Of a stretch of 64,000 nt of DNA, positions 54,206 through 62,088 are shown piece by piece. This stretch comes from Pseudomonas cavernicola (GTDB lineage: Bacteria; Pseudomonadota; Gammaproteobacteria; Pseudomonadales; Pseudomonadaceae). The notes beneath the pieces were generated by a model that saw only the letters and a list, made by a program, of their open reading frames with translations, was not told the DNA's origin and ran no database searches. The number at the start of each line of letters is the position of its first letter. The first letter of the stretch is position 1. The translations under genes were made by a program, and so were the position numbers. The stretch covers positions 248,001 to 312,000 of the forward strand of contig NZ_QYUR01000003.1 of NCBI RefSeq assembly GCF_003596405.1. The letters run 5' to 3'.

Positions 54206-54224
54206 GATATAAAACCATATCTTA
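54206..54224 (+). promoter_or_regulatory. Operator-like palindrome, site 3, with promoter
   Basis: TTGAAA (54200-54205), 17-bp spacer with GATATAAAACCATATC, then TAGATT. The sequence from TTGAAA to about 54234 is nearly identical to site 2 over some 30 bp. It lies about 110 bp before the glutamine-synthetase-like ATG. Confidence 0.65.
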
Positions 54225-54330
54225 GATTTAATGCTTCCCTGCCAGGTGCCATGTGCTAGCCGTCAGAGCAGGAATACAAAAAGAATGTGCTGCTGCTATG
54301 CCTTGTCCATGCAGCGCCAGGAGAACTCGA

Positions 54331-55704
54331 ATGACTGCGTTAGACCTGCACAGAGAATTCAACACCAGCTCCCAAGCTTCCCAGGAGCTGGCTAAACGCA
54401 TCAAAGATGCCGGCGTCGAATATCTCTACTACCAAGTTGTCACCCTCTCCGGTCGCGTCATCGCCAAGGTCGTGCCGGCGAAGCACCTGCTGCGCAACCT
54501 TGAAAAAGGCGTGCAATTCCATCGCACCGCTGTTTCAGACCTTCAAACCTCTCGTACCGGCGAACTGTTGGGCGGGGGCGCACAAGCAGCCGAGTTCACC
54601 GCAATCCCTGACGTGGATAGTTTCAATGTGCTTCCTTGGGATAAATCCATCGGCTCGTTCTTCTGCCGTATGTACGAGCCGGATCACCGCCTCGAAAACG
54701 GTGGCGCTCCGATGGGCACCGATGCTCGCGGGCACTTGATCCGTACGCACGAAGCCTTCATCAAAGAAACTGGCTTCCGTATGAAATCTGGCTGCGAACC
54801 AGAAATGACCTGGTTCGGTGACAAGCTGGAAGTACAAGTCCGCCCAGGTGCAAGCCCGGCTTATCACATGGGCAACCTTGAGCTCATGCGCCCGATCTAC
54901 AAGCGCGTCATGGAATATGCGATCTCCATGGGCCTGGACATGATCGAAGGCGACTACGAGGATCCGGGTCAGCTCGAACTGAACTGGATGTTTGACTCTT
55001 GTGAACTCACTGCAGACCGACTGATGACTTATCGCTTGATCTGTCGCCAGGTCGCGAGCGAGTTCGGCGTTAAAGCGAGCTTCATGCCTAAGCCGAGCAC
55101 CGGCAGCATGGGGAACGGTTGCCACCACAACGTCAGCTTGTGGAAAGACGACCGTAACGTTCTGGCTGAACCAGGTCGCCGCGACCTGCACTTGACTGAA
55201 GTAGGCATGCACGCCTTGGGCGGCATGCTCGCTCACGCTCCTGGCTCCATGATGATCATGGCGTCCACCGTGAACTCCTACAAACGCTTCTGGGATATCG
55301 GTCAGTTCGCTCCAACTCGCATCAACTGGGGCATGGACAACAAAACTTGCACCGTGCGCCTGTCTGCAAACGGTCGCCTGGAGTACAAGCTCCCCGATGC
55401 AAGCGTGAACCCGTACCTTTCGCACACCCTGCTTCTCGCCGGCATGCTGGACGGTATTCGCAACAAAACCAGCCCAGGCCCTTCCGAGACAAAAGACAGC
55501 TATGTCGACGGCGGCGAGTCGGTAGGCATCCCTCTTACCTTGGGTGATGCGGTTGCAGCATTTGACCGTGATGAAGTCGTACGCAGCGCCTTCCCTGCAG
55601 AGCTGACCAATCTCTACCGCAAATTGAAGGCTGATGAATGGGCTCGCTCTTGCGGCGTAGTGACCGACTGGGAACGCAAAATGTATCTGGACTACCTGCC
55701 ATGA
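54331..55704 (+). CDS. Glutamine-synthetase-like gamma-glutamylamide ligase
   Basis: A protein of 457 residues of the glutamine synthetase superfamily. The metal-binding Glu motif is EPEMTW, the ATP region includes MGNGCHHNVSLWKD, and NSYKRFWDIGQFAPTRINWG is the adenine/phosphate region. It is closer to PuuA, gamma-glutamylmethylamide and gamma-glutamylanilide synthases than to housekeeping GlnA, because it lacks the GlnA adenylylation loop and N-terminus. ATG 54331 has AGGAG upstream. It likely glutamylates an amine, using glutamate and ATP, and is regulated by the site 3 operator. The next gene starts in its stop codon. Confidence 0.85.
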   Translation: MTALDLHREFNTSSQASQELAKRIKDAGVEYLYYQVVTLSGRVIAKVVPAKHLLRNLEKGVQFHRTAVSDLQTSRTGELLGGGAQAAEFTAIPDVDSFNVLPWDKSIGSFFCRMYEPDHRLENGGAPMGTDARGHLIRTHEAFIKETGFRMKSGCEPEMTWFGDKLEVQVRPGASPAYHMGNLELMRPIYKRVMEYAISMGLDMIEGDYEDPGQLELNWMFDSCELTADRLMTYRLICRQVASEFGVKASFMPKPSTGSMGNGCHHNVSLWKDDRNVLAEPGRRDLHLTEVGMHALGGMLAHAPGSMMIMASTVNSYKRFWDIGQFAPTRINWGMDNKTCTVRLSANGRLEYKLPDASVNPYLSHTLLLAGMLDGIRNKTSPGPSETKDSYVDGGESVGIPLTLGDAVAAFDRDEVVRSAFPAELTNLYRKLKADEWARSCGVVTDWERKMYLDYLP

Positions 55705-56420
55705 TCGACAAGGTTCATCAAACAGCTGAATTCCGAGTTATTTGTGCAGATCTCCCTGCTCCACCGCTTTTCTGGAGAGACGACAAAGGATTCCGTCACG
55801 GCTACGAGTCTGATCTAGGCAGGTTGCTGGCCCATACACTTGTCCTGCCTTTTCAGTTCGCTTATCAAAACTGGGCTGATTTTTATCCAGCGCTACAGGC
55901 CGGGAAAGGCGAAGTAATTTTGTGCGGTCAGGGTATTTCTGATCATCGCAAAACACTTGCCGACTTCACTGAGCCTTACGCGGTATTCGATGAAGCAGTG
56001 ATGATTCGACGCGGTTCAAATCTTCGATCCCCGTCTGACCTGATAGGTAAGAAAGTAGGCGCTATTGCCGATAGCTTGAACATGGCACTGGCTGAAACTT
56101 TCACCGGATGCATTTGCGTGCCTTTCGGTGGCAACAGCGATGATGTCTTGGGCGACATGGTAAGCGCGCTTCGCGACGGAAAAATCGATGCCTTCGTAGA
56201 TGATGACGTTGCATTGGTTCCGCTGGCCGAAGAAGCAGATCTGGAAATTGGCTTCAGCGTTCCCACTCAAAACAAATGGGGCATTGCAGTCAAAAAGGGA
56301 AATGAGGCTTGGCTCGCGGAAGTGAATGAGGCCCTTGCGATCATCAAATCGAACGGCCAACTGGAGCAGCTTTGGCGCAAATGGATGCCATCGCTGAGCT
56401 ACCCCTTCGGGATTAGTTGA
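55701..56420 (+). CDS. Solute-binding-type (SBP_bac_3) protein without a signal peptide
   Basis: A protein of 239 residues with the amino-acid-type periplasmic binding fold: GFRHGYESDLGRLLA, DFYPALQAGKGEVI, DFTEPYAVFDEAVMI, DLIGKKVGAIADSLN and KWGIAVKKGNEAWL. Unlike ordinary binding proteins it has no signal peptide or lipobox: the start at ATG 55701 overlaps the ligase stop (ATGA), and the protein begins IDKVHQTAEF. It is therefore probably cytoplasmic and could sense, sequester or process the pathway amine. No ABC transporter genes are nearby. Confidence 0.8.
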   Translation: MIDKVHQTAEFRVICADLPAPPLFWRDDKGFRHGYESDLGRLLAHTLVLPFQFAYQNWADFYPALQAGKGEVILCGQGISDHRKTLADFTEPYAVFDEAVMIRRGSNLRSPSDLIGKKVGAIADSLNMALAETFTGCICVPFGGNSDDVLGDMVSALRDGKIDAFVDDDVALVPLAEEADLEIGFSVPTQNKWGIAVKKGNEAWLAEVNEALAIIKSNGQLEQLWRKWMPSLSYPFGIS

Positions 56421-56478
56421 GAAACAGCACTCACCCTGCCTCTCAGCTTGTCTGCTCGGCCTTACCACCCGAGCTGTT

Positions 56479-56510
56479 GGCCGCACCTGTCGAGGGAGCG
56501 GCCTTTTTTT
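56479..56510 (+). terminator. Terminator after the binding-protein gene
   Basis: GGCCGC (56479-56484), loop, GCGGCC (56498-56503) and a run of seven T. It closes the operon that begins at 54331. Confidence 0.8.
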
Positions 56511-56643
56511 AAAATTTTATTTGAGAGGTTTTAGCGCGAAGTGTCGACCGAGTCTGGTAAATTGAGATTATGAGACACAACCATTTGGGAGGATTGGCGA
56601 GTAGGTTTAGCTCGTTTGAGCAAGAATTTACTGCCGATGGATT

Positions 56644-57390
56644 ATGAACAACAACTCCAGTGCAAGAACAGCCTCGTTCATGAGGTTGCGCCAGGAAGGC
56701 CGGACAGAAGAAGTCGTTCGCAGATTGATTGAAGTGATCGACCTTGGTCTTTTCGCTGAAGGCGAGCAATTGCCAAGCGAAAACGAGCTGGCGATGCAGT
56801 TTGGGGTGGCTACCGTAACCCTGCGCGAAGCCCTGGCCTACCTGCGCGAACGCCGTGTCATCGAGACAAGGAGAGGTCGTAACGGCGGCAGTTTTGTGTG
56901 CCCGGCTATAGAATTACCAGAAGTACATTTGCGTGCTCGCCTTGCCGATATGAGCGCTCTAGAACTACGAGACCTCTGCGACGAACACGTTGCCATCTCA
57001 GGGGCGGCTGCGCGGCTCGCAGCTAAACGCTCTTCATCAGAGCATCATGCCAAGCTACAGCATTACATTGATGCGCTAGGCGATGCGACTACCCGAACAG
57101 AACGTCGACGAGCAGATGCTCGATTCCACATCGAGATCGCAGTTGCCGCGCAGTCTGTAAGACTTACCCACGCAGAAATGAGCCTGCAGGCAGAAATTGG
57201 CGAGCTGATGTGGATCCCGGAAGAAGGCTCTATAACGCCAGAAGCAGCCCAATCAGAACATCGCGCTATCGCAGAAGCGATCATGGCTAATGATCCCAAC
57301 CTTGCAGGCGCATTAGCAGAAGCGCACGTAACTCGAGGTATCAAAAGGCTTATAGATCTAAGATTAGATCTTTTAGCTGAGGTAGCCTAA
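56644..57390 (+). CDS. GntR-family regulator, FCD subfamily
   Basis: A protein of 248 residues. The winged helix-turn-helix reads LPSENELAMQFGVATVTLRE, then ALAYLRERRVIETRRGRNGG. The C-terminal FCD ligand domain follows (LCDEHVAISGAAARLAAKRS; ADARFHIEIAVAAQSVRLTH, with candidate metal histidines; EHRAIAEAIMANDPNLAGA). It lies in the middle of the cluster and is the obvious candidate to bind the GATATnAAACCATATC palindromes, with a cluster metabolite or amino acid as ligand. That binding is inference. Confidence 0.9.
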   Translation: MNNNSSARTASFMRLRQEGRTEEVVRRLIEVIDLGLFAEGEQLPSENELAMQFGVATVTLREALAYLRERRVIETRRGRNGGSFVCPAIELPEVHLRARLADMSALELRDLCDEHVAISGAAARLAAKRSSSEHHAKLQHYIDALGDATTRTERRRADARFHIEIAVAAQSVRLTHAEMSLQAEIGELMWIPEEGSITPEAAQSEHRAIAEAIMANDPNLAGALAEAHVTRGIKRLIDLRLDLLAEVA

Positions 57391-57508
57391 AAGTGGCATG
57401 CGCCTTGCTCCTTCTCATGCAAGCGGCTTTTTGATGCTGAGTGAGTCGAAGATACTCACAGCACCAAGCTGAAACTGCGTCACGAGCATGCAACAGAGGC
57501 CCTACATC

Positions 57509-58267
57509 ATGCCATTACCACTTTTTCGAACCGACGCGGACGACTGCGCGGACAGTATCAATGCTTCGATCGGTAACGTTTTTGACCAGTTGACGATCTT
57601 AGCAAACGAAGTCGTGGAGATTTGGCGACGTGAGGCTGCGCTAGGTAAAAAGCCATCATCTAAAGACCTGGCTGTGCTCAAACCGAAAATCGATGCGCAG
57701 CTTCAAGGCCCGAAATCTTGCATCCATGGAACAGGAGTTGTCCTGGAGCCAGGCGAGCTAGAAGACTGCGAGATGTATCTTGAATGGTGGAGAATGGGTT
57801 CTGCGGGTAAGGTTGTCCCAATGACGCTCAACTTTAACCGGCGCAGTGAAAGCTTTTACAACTATCAGAGCATGCAGTGGTTTGCTCGTCCTAAGGCCAC
57901 AGGAAGCAATGTAGTCGTAGGCCCTTATGTCGATCTTTACGGGGCCGACATGTACATCATGACCTTCTCTCTACCCATTCACGTTGACGGTCGCTTCGTG
58001 GGCATTGCCGGCGCAGATATAGCCCTGCACCGCTTCGAGCGAATCCTGCTTTCCAGCCTGATAAAAATGGAAAATGAAGCTCTGATCGTATCGGAGGAAG
58101 GTCGTGTAATTGCAGCCAACACCGCCAATTGGACAGTTGGCGATATGGCCCATCACGCAATGAATCGCCAAGAAACAGGCTGTCGGGTTATTGAACTTGG
58201 AGAGGCAGCGGCTCACTGGTCGCTTGTTCAACGACCTTGCAAACGTAAACATCAAGGCGCTGCGTAA
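57509..58267 (+). CDS. Cache-domain protein without membrane anchor
   Basis: A protein of about 252 residues. The middle shows a Cache/PDC-type sensory pattern: VGPYVDLYGADMYIMTFSLP, then HVDGRFVGIAGADIALHRFE. It has no signal peptide or transmembrane helix, whereas most Cache domains are extracytoplasmic. It could therefore be a cytoplasmic sensor or enzyme-like protein. ATG 57509 is chosen because GAGG lies upstream; ATG 57488 is an alternative. It follows the GntR gene and may be co-transcribed with it. A hairpin TCTAGAGAGGC/GCCTCTCTAGA follows at 58283-58309. Confidence 0.7.
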   Translation: MPLPLFRTDADDCADSINASIGNVFDQLTILANEVVEIWRREAALGKKPSSKDLAVLKPKIDAQLQGPKSCIHGTGVVLEPGELEDCEMYLEWWRMGSAGKVVPMTLNFNRRSESFYNYQSMQWFARPKATGSNVVVGPYVDLYGADMYIMTFSLPIHVDGRFVGIAGADIALHRFERILLSSLIKMENEALIVSEEGRVIAANTANWTVGDMAHHAMNRQETGCRVIELGEAAAHWSLVQRPCKRKHQGAA

Positions 58268-58403
58268 CGTCACCAGTCTTGGTCTAGAGAGGCTCCTAGC
58301 CTCTCTAGACATCCTCACACCACGCTTCCCCTATTCCGTCTACAAACCCCACCTAGCGCCCAGTGATCTATTCTCCGCACGATGCCTGCCTCTTCGAGCC
58401 ACA

Positions 58404-58802
58404 TCAATCAAGTGGATGGTTGGCGCCGTTGCTCACTGAAACGACGTCCAGTCTCGTCGGATCGACACCCTCCAAACAGCCGATGTTGTAACCACACTGC
58501 AATGGATCAGAGCGCCTGACGTTGTGCGTATAAATTCCACATTGGGAACAGAAGTAATGACAAGCCACTCCTGTATTAAACCGGTAGGCCCTTAGAACAT
58601 CTGCCCCCTTGAGGATCCGTATGCCCGATAGTGCCACCGTCCCCATCACTGCACCCTTGCGCTTGCAGAGTGAACAGTTGCAACGCTTGGGATCGACGAC
58701 CCCATTAGGAAGATCCAGCTCGAACACCACAGCACCGCAATGGCAGGATGCAATGTGGGTAGGCTGGATATTGTTTCCCCAATGCGCTTTATCATTGAGC
58801 AC
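58404..58802 (-). CDS. GFA-family (CENP-V/GFA) zinc protein
   Basis: A protein of 132 residues. The zinc-binding pattern is clear: ASCHCGAVVFELDLPNG, then CNCSLCKRKGAVMG, then CHYFCSQCGIYTHN. This is the glutathione-dependent formaldehyde-activating (GFA) fold. A P450 N-dealkylation would release formaldehyde or another aldehyde, so a detoxifying role is plausible, but many GFA proteins have unrelated functions. The GTG start at 58802 sits in a GGAGGTG stretch. It faces away from the Cache gene and lies 30 bp after the chemoreceptor-like gene on the same strand. Confidence 0.75.
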   Translation of the reverse strand: MLNDKAHWGNNIQPTHIASCHCGAVVFELDLPNGVVDPKRCNCSLCKRKGAVMGTVALSGIRILKGADVLRAYRFNTGVACHYFCSQCGIYTHNVRRSDPLQCGYNIGCLEGVDPTRLDVVSVSNGANHPLD

Positions 58803-58832
58803 CTCCGCCTGAAGCTAGCTGGTCACCTGGGC

Positions 58833-59831
58833 TCATTCGCTGCTCACCGAGACACTCGAGAGCATTGAATGGATCTGCTGAGTAGCCTCCTGCGTCCTTG
58901 AAGCGAGCTTTTTGACTTCGTCAGCGACAACAGAAAAACCACGTCCCGAATCACCCGCCCTCGCTGCTTCGATTGCAGCGTTGAGAGCGAGCATGGTTGT
59001 TTGATCTGCAATCGCCTTTATCACACCAAGAGCCGTGGAAATCTGAGCATACGTTGCTCTCATAGCGGACTGCTCACGCAGGCGTAGCTCCACGGCATGT
59101 CGCTCCGAAGATATGTCTCGGACAGCACCGACGAGTCTGCATACTTTTCCATCAGCGCCGGTCATTGCTCGACCTCGCTCTCGAAACCAAACCATACCCC
59201 GCTGCTTATGCCTCATCCGGTACTCAACAACGTAGTGGTCAGCGATATGCGGGGCCCGTACGTACTCTTCTATGATCTTAAGCATCCTGGGGAGGTCGTC
59301 GGGGTCAACGATTTGGTTGTACGTCTCCCATCCATCAAGAAACTCGTGATCTGAATATCCAACCAACTCTTTGAACTGACGAGACCATCGAAGCTCATTG
59401 GAAGGATGCTCCAGACCTCCGTCAAAAATTTTCAGATCCCAGCAACCTTCTGTAAGAGTCTGCTTGGCAAGCTCCCAAACCTCGGACTCCCCACGAAGCA
59501 CGTTCAGCTCACTACCGATTGAGTCGAAAGCTATGAGCTTCTCAGCTAAACATCCATTGAGAGTAGCCACCTCGCCTTCCAGAGCACTGATTTTATCCGT
59601 GCTGACGACTGCGTTCCGCGCCCAGCCCTCCTCCGCAGACCGCCGATTCTCAACCTGGCCCTCCAACGCACTTATCCGTTCAGCTAGAGCGATTACATTT
59701 GAGTGAGCGGAAGCATGTGCCCTCTCCAATAACTGCAAGTTGCCGGGAGTGAGAGGCTCTCGGCATAGCAATGCGCGCAGGGCGCCATCCAGCTCGTTAA
59801 ATTCCGCACTCAATGAACCTTTGAACCACAT
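58833..59831 (-). CDS. Soluble PAS/chemoreceptor-like protein
   Basis: A protein of 332 residues. The N-terminal 120 residues are helical with heptad-like repeats ([20 protein letters not shown]). A PAS domain with PAC follows ([60 protein letters not shown]). The C-terminus is a chemoreceptor tip ([20 protein letters not shown], then [20 protein letters not shown]) and ends soon after. It has no transmembrane or HAMP segment. It may be a soluble receptor sensing redox or an aromatic/haem ligand. ATG 59831 has GGAG upstream. Confidence 0.8.
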   Translation of the reverse strand: MWFKGSLSAEFNELDGALRALLCREPLTPGNLQLLERAHASAHSNVIALAERISALEGQVENRRSAEEGWARNAVVSTDKISALEGEVATLNGCLAEKLIAFDSIGSELNVLRGESEVWELAKQTLTEGCWDLKIFDGGLEHPSNELRWSRQFKELVGYSDHEFLDGWETYNQIVDPDDLPRMLKIIEEYVRAPHIADHYVVEYRMRHKQRGMVWFRERGRAMTGADGKVCRLVGAVRDISSERHAVELRLREQSAMRATYAQISTALGVIKAIADQTTMLALNAAIEAARAGDSGRGFSVVADEVKKLASRTQEATQQIHSMLSSVSVSSE

Positions 59832-59942
59832 CACCTTGCTCCCCTACTGCGGTAGTAACCCATAGCCTCCTGGAGCTCCGACACCAACGCTGGAATCGGC
59901 GCTCTAGACGCAGCCATTAATTTGGAATGCCCCCTCAGAAAC

Positions 59943-59974
59943 TAAAAAACGCCCTTCTTCAAGGGCGTTTTTTG
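59943..59974. terminator. Bidirectional terminator
   Basis: AAAAAACGCCCTTCTTCAAG continues into GGCGTTTTTT. The perfect stem is flanked by A and T runs, so it can serve the permease transcript (minus strand) and any plus-strand readthrough. Confidence 0.85.
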
Positions 59975-59988
59975 AGCACATCGGGAAA

Positions 59989-61506
59989 CTATGCAGTGGT
60001 GGTTCTTCGAACCCCACCGTTTACGACTGCACCAGCTGCAGGAATCGCATCGCCGTATGTAGCAGTGCTACGCAAGTGAGGACGAGCAATCCACATGTAA
60101 AGGAAGCCAACCGCGATGACAGCGAAAGACGACAGCACAACAATCCAGTTGTCGTACCAAAGAGCGTCTGGTGTGCGCGGCCAGCTGATGTTCACCATGG
60201 CGGCGACACCGTAGACGAGCGCTCCAATGTTGGTGATCAAGCCAAGCGATCCAAGCTGGTACTCGCCGCTTGGCTTCCAGCCTTTCAACCGAGCTCGCAG
60301 AGCAGCAAGGATAACCATTTGGAACGCGATATAGATGCCTACCGCAGAGAAGGAAATGATCTTCAACAGTGCATCAGCCGAGATCATCGAGCCGATAACA
60401 ATCACACCTGGCAGAAGCGCCGAGAGCAACAAGGCGTAGGGAGGAACGTGACGCTCATGAGAGAACTTGGATAGCAGGCCGCTGGCGAAAATCATCTTGT
60501 CACGAGCGTAGGCATAGATCAGTCGACTGGCTGCAGCTTGCAAGCTCATGACGCAAGAAAGGAAGGAAATCAGCACTACGCAAAGCACCGCTGTCGATCC
60601 CACTGGCCCAAAGGCTTTTGCCAAAATTGCAGATACTGGATCAGCAAGGGTGCCGTCGATAACTGCACCGATATCTACCACCGCCATGATCAAAGCAAAA
60701 CAGACGAAGGTTGCTGCAACACCGCCAATGTAAATCGTGCGACGCATGGATTTCGGGATACGCAGCCCGGGTTCCGGAACCTCCTCAGCAACATCACCAC
60801 ATGCCTCGAATCCGTAGTATTGAAAGACGCCGATCAAGCTTGCGACCAGGAATGCTGCCGTGTAAGAGCCCGTCTTCTCCGAACCGAACGTGTTGAAGAA
60901 AATACTCATATCGTGGTGACGCTCAAACACCAGCAGGTACACGCCTACAACCAACGCCCCCATAATTTCGGCAAAGAATCCGATCAGCGCTGCCTGCGCT
61001 AACACCTTCGTCCCCATCAGGTTGATTGCTGTGGCAATCGCCAGGATCACCAGCGCACAGATCACATTTGCACCTGTCGTAGGCTCGAAACCAACGACTG
61101 AGGCTGTATACGGCGCTGCACCATAGGCAACCCCGGCAATGGTCGAGAACATCGCCATCACATAAACCCAGCCGGTCATCCACGCCCACTTACGACCCCA
61201 AAGACGACGCGCCCATGGGTACACACCTCCGGCGAGAGGGAATTGAGAGACGATTTCGCCAAAGACGATCGCCACCAAGAGTTGGCCAACGCCCGCGATG
61301 AGCAATGCCCAGATCATCGGTGGCCCGCCCAGCATCAGCGATGACGCAAAAAGCGTGTAAATGCCGACCACCGGCGAGAGGTAGGTAAAACCCAAAGCAA
61401 AATTCGCCCAAAGGCTCATGTCACGTTTGAATTCCGATTTGTATCCAAGGGACGCAAGACGCTCGGCGTCGGCGTCAACCGGAGGGTTCACTGGATGATT
61501 CGTCAT
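59989..61506 (-). CDS. APC-family amino acid/amine permease
   Basis: An inner-membrane transporter of 505 residues with about 12 helices. The N-terminal signature is FKRDMSLWANFALGFTYLSP, followed by GEIVSQFPLAGGVYPWARRL, typical of the APC amino acid permeases related to GABA and ethanolamine carriers. YYGFEACGDVAEEVPEPGLR is the conserved loop. ATG 61506 has GAGG upstream and gives the usual length. It is the probable uptake system for the pathway substrate. The long upstream region (61507-61851) contains the divergent promoter of a small ORF. Confidence 0.85.
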   Translation of the reverse strand: MTNHPVNPPVDADAERLASLGYKSEFKRDMSLWANFALGFTYLSPVVGIYTLFASSLMLGGPPMIWALLIAGVGQLLVAIVFGEIVSQFPLAGGVYPWARRLWGRKWAWMTGWVYVMAMFSTIAGVAYGAAPYTASVVGFEPTTGANVICALVILAIATAINLMGTKVLAQAALIGFFAEIMGALVVGVYLLVFERHHDMSIFFNTFGSEKTGSYTAAFLVASLIGVFQYYGFEACGDVAEEVPEPGLRIPKSMRRTIYIGGVAATFVCFALIMAVVDIGAVIDGTLADPVSAILAKAFGPVGSTAVLCVVLISFLSCVMSLQAAASRLIYAYARDKMIFASGLLSKFSHERHVPPYALLLSALLPGVIVIGSMISADALLKIISFSAVGIYIAFQMVILAALRARLKGWKPSGEYQLGSLGLITNIGALVYGVAAMVNISWPRTPDALWYDNWIVVLSSFAVIAVGFLYMWIARPHLRSTATYGDAIPAAGAVVNGGVRRTTTA

Positions 61507-61851
61507 GATGCAACCTCGTATTTTTGTGTTCTCGGCAGCGACGTAGCAGGGAGGGCCATCTAGCATTTTTTTGCTCTTGTAAACGCGAACGCTCATCGCA
61601 GGTCTAGAAATACCGCCAAATACATGTGAAGTCAAAGGAAAATGTTTTATCTCTCACGGATCAGCACAAAACCCCGTAAACACTGGCTTAAAACCGAATA
61701 AACACGCTAAAAACACAACAAAAAGACTCAAGAAACCGCTAATGCCGATCAAAAAAACGGCAGATATCGTTGACAATACATATGGATTAGAATCTTAATG
61801 CTTGCACAGAGCCTGGCATGCAGCCGGCCTTAATCGACTTGGAGGCTTCTC
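61507..61851. promoter_or_regulatory. Control region between permease and small ORF
   Basis: AT-rich, no gene. A TTGACA at 61770-61775 is followed by CATATGGATTAG and then CTTAATGCTTGC, which resembles the downstream parts of sites 2 and 3 (ACCATAT half-site, TTAATGC). It is a diverged fourth member of the operator family. It drives the small plus-strand ORF and may also control the permease. Confidence 0.4.
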
Positions 61852-62007
61852 ATGCGTGAAATAATCGGTGCATTCGAGATCGGAGTGATGCCGGCTCCGG
61901 AGGCAGTGGAGCCTTCTATTGAGACGAAAGTGGATCAACGCGACGTATGGCCACTGTTTGCAGCACTGCTCGTTCAGGTTTTTGCCTGTTTCAGCCAAGC
62001 TCATTGA
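61852..62007 (+). CDS. Small membrane-type ORF of 51 residues
   Basis: ATG 61852 is preceded by GGAGG at seven bases (CTTGGAGGCTTCTC). The product starts REIIGAFEIGVMPAPEAVEP and ends with a hydrophobic segment WPLFAALLVQVFACF followed by SQAH and a stop. It is too short to assign to a family. The good ribosome site, the operator-like sequence upstream and the single hydrophobic segment suggest a real small membrane protein linked to the permease. Without homologues this remains uncertain. Confidence 0.5.
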   Translation: MREIIGAFEIGVMPAPEAVEPSIETKVDQRDVWPLFAALLVQVFACFSQAH

Positions 62008-62088
62008 TGCCATGAGCTTGCCTGCGTCATCAATCCGCCAACATGCGTTAGCCGGGCTTATAGGATGATCAGAGACATTTCTTAGCTC

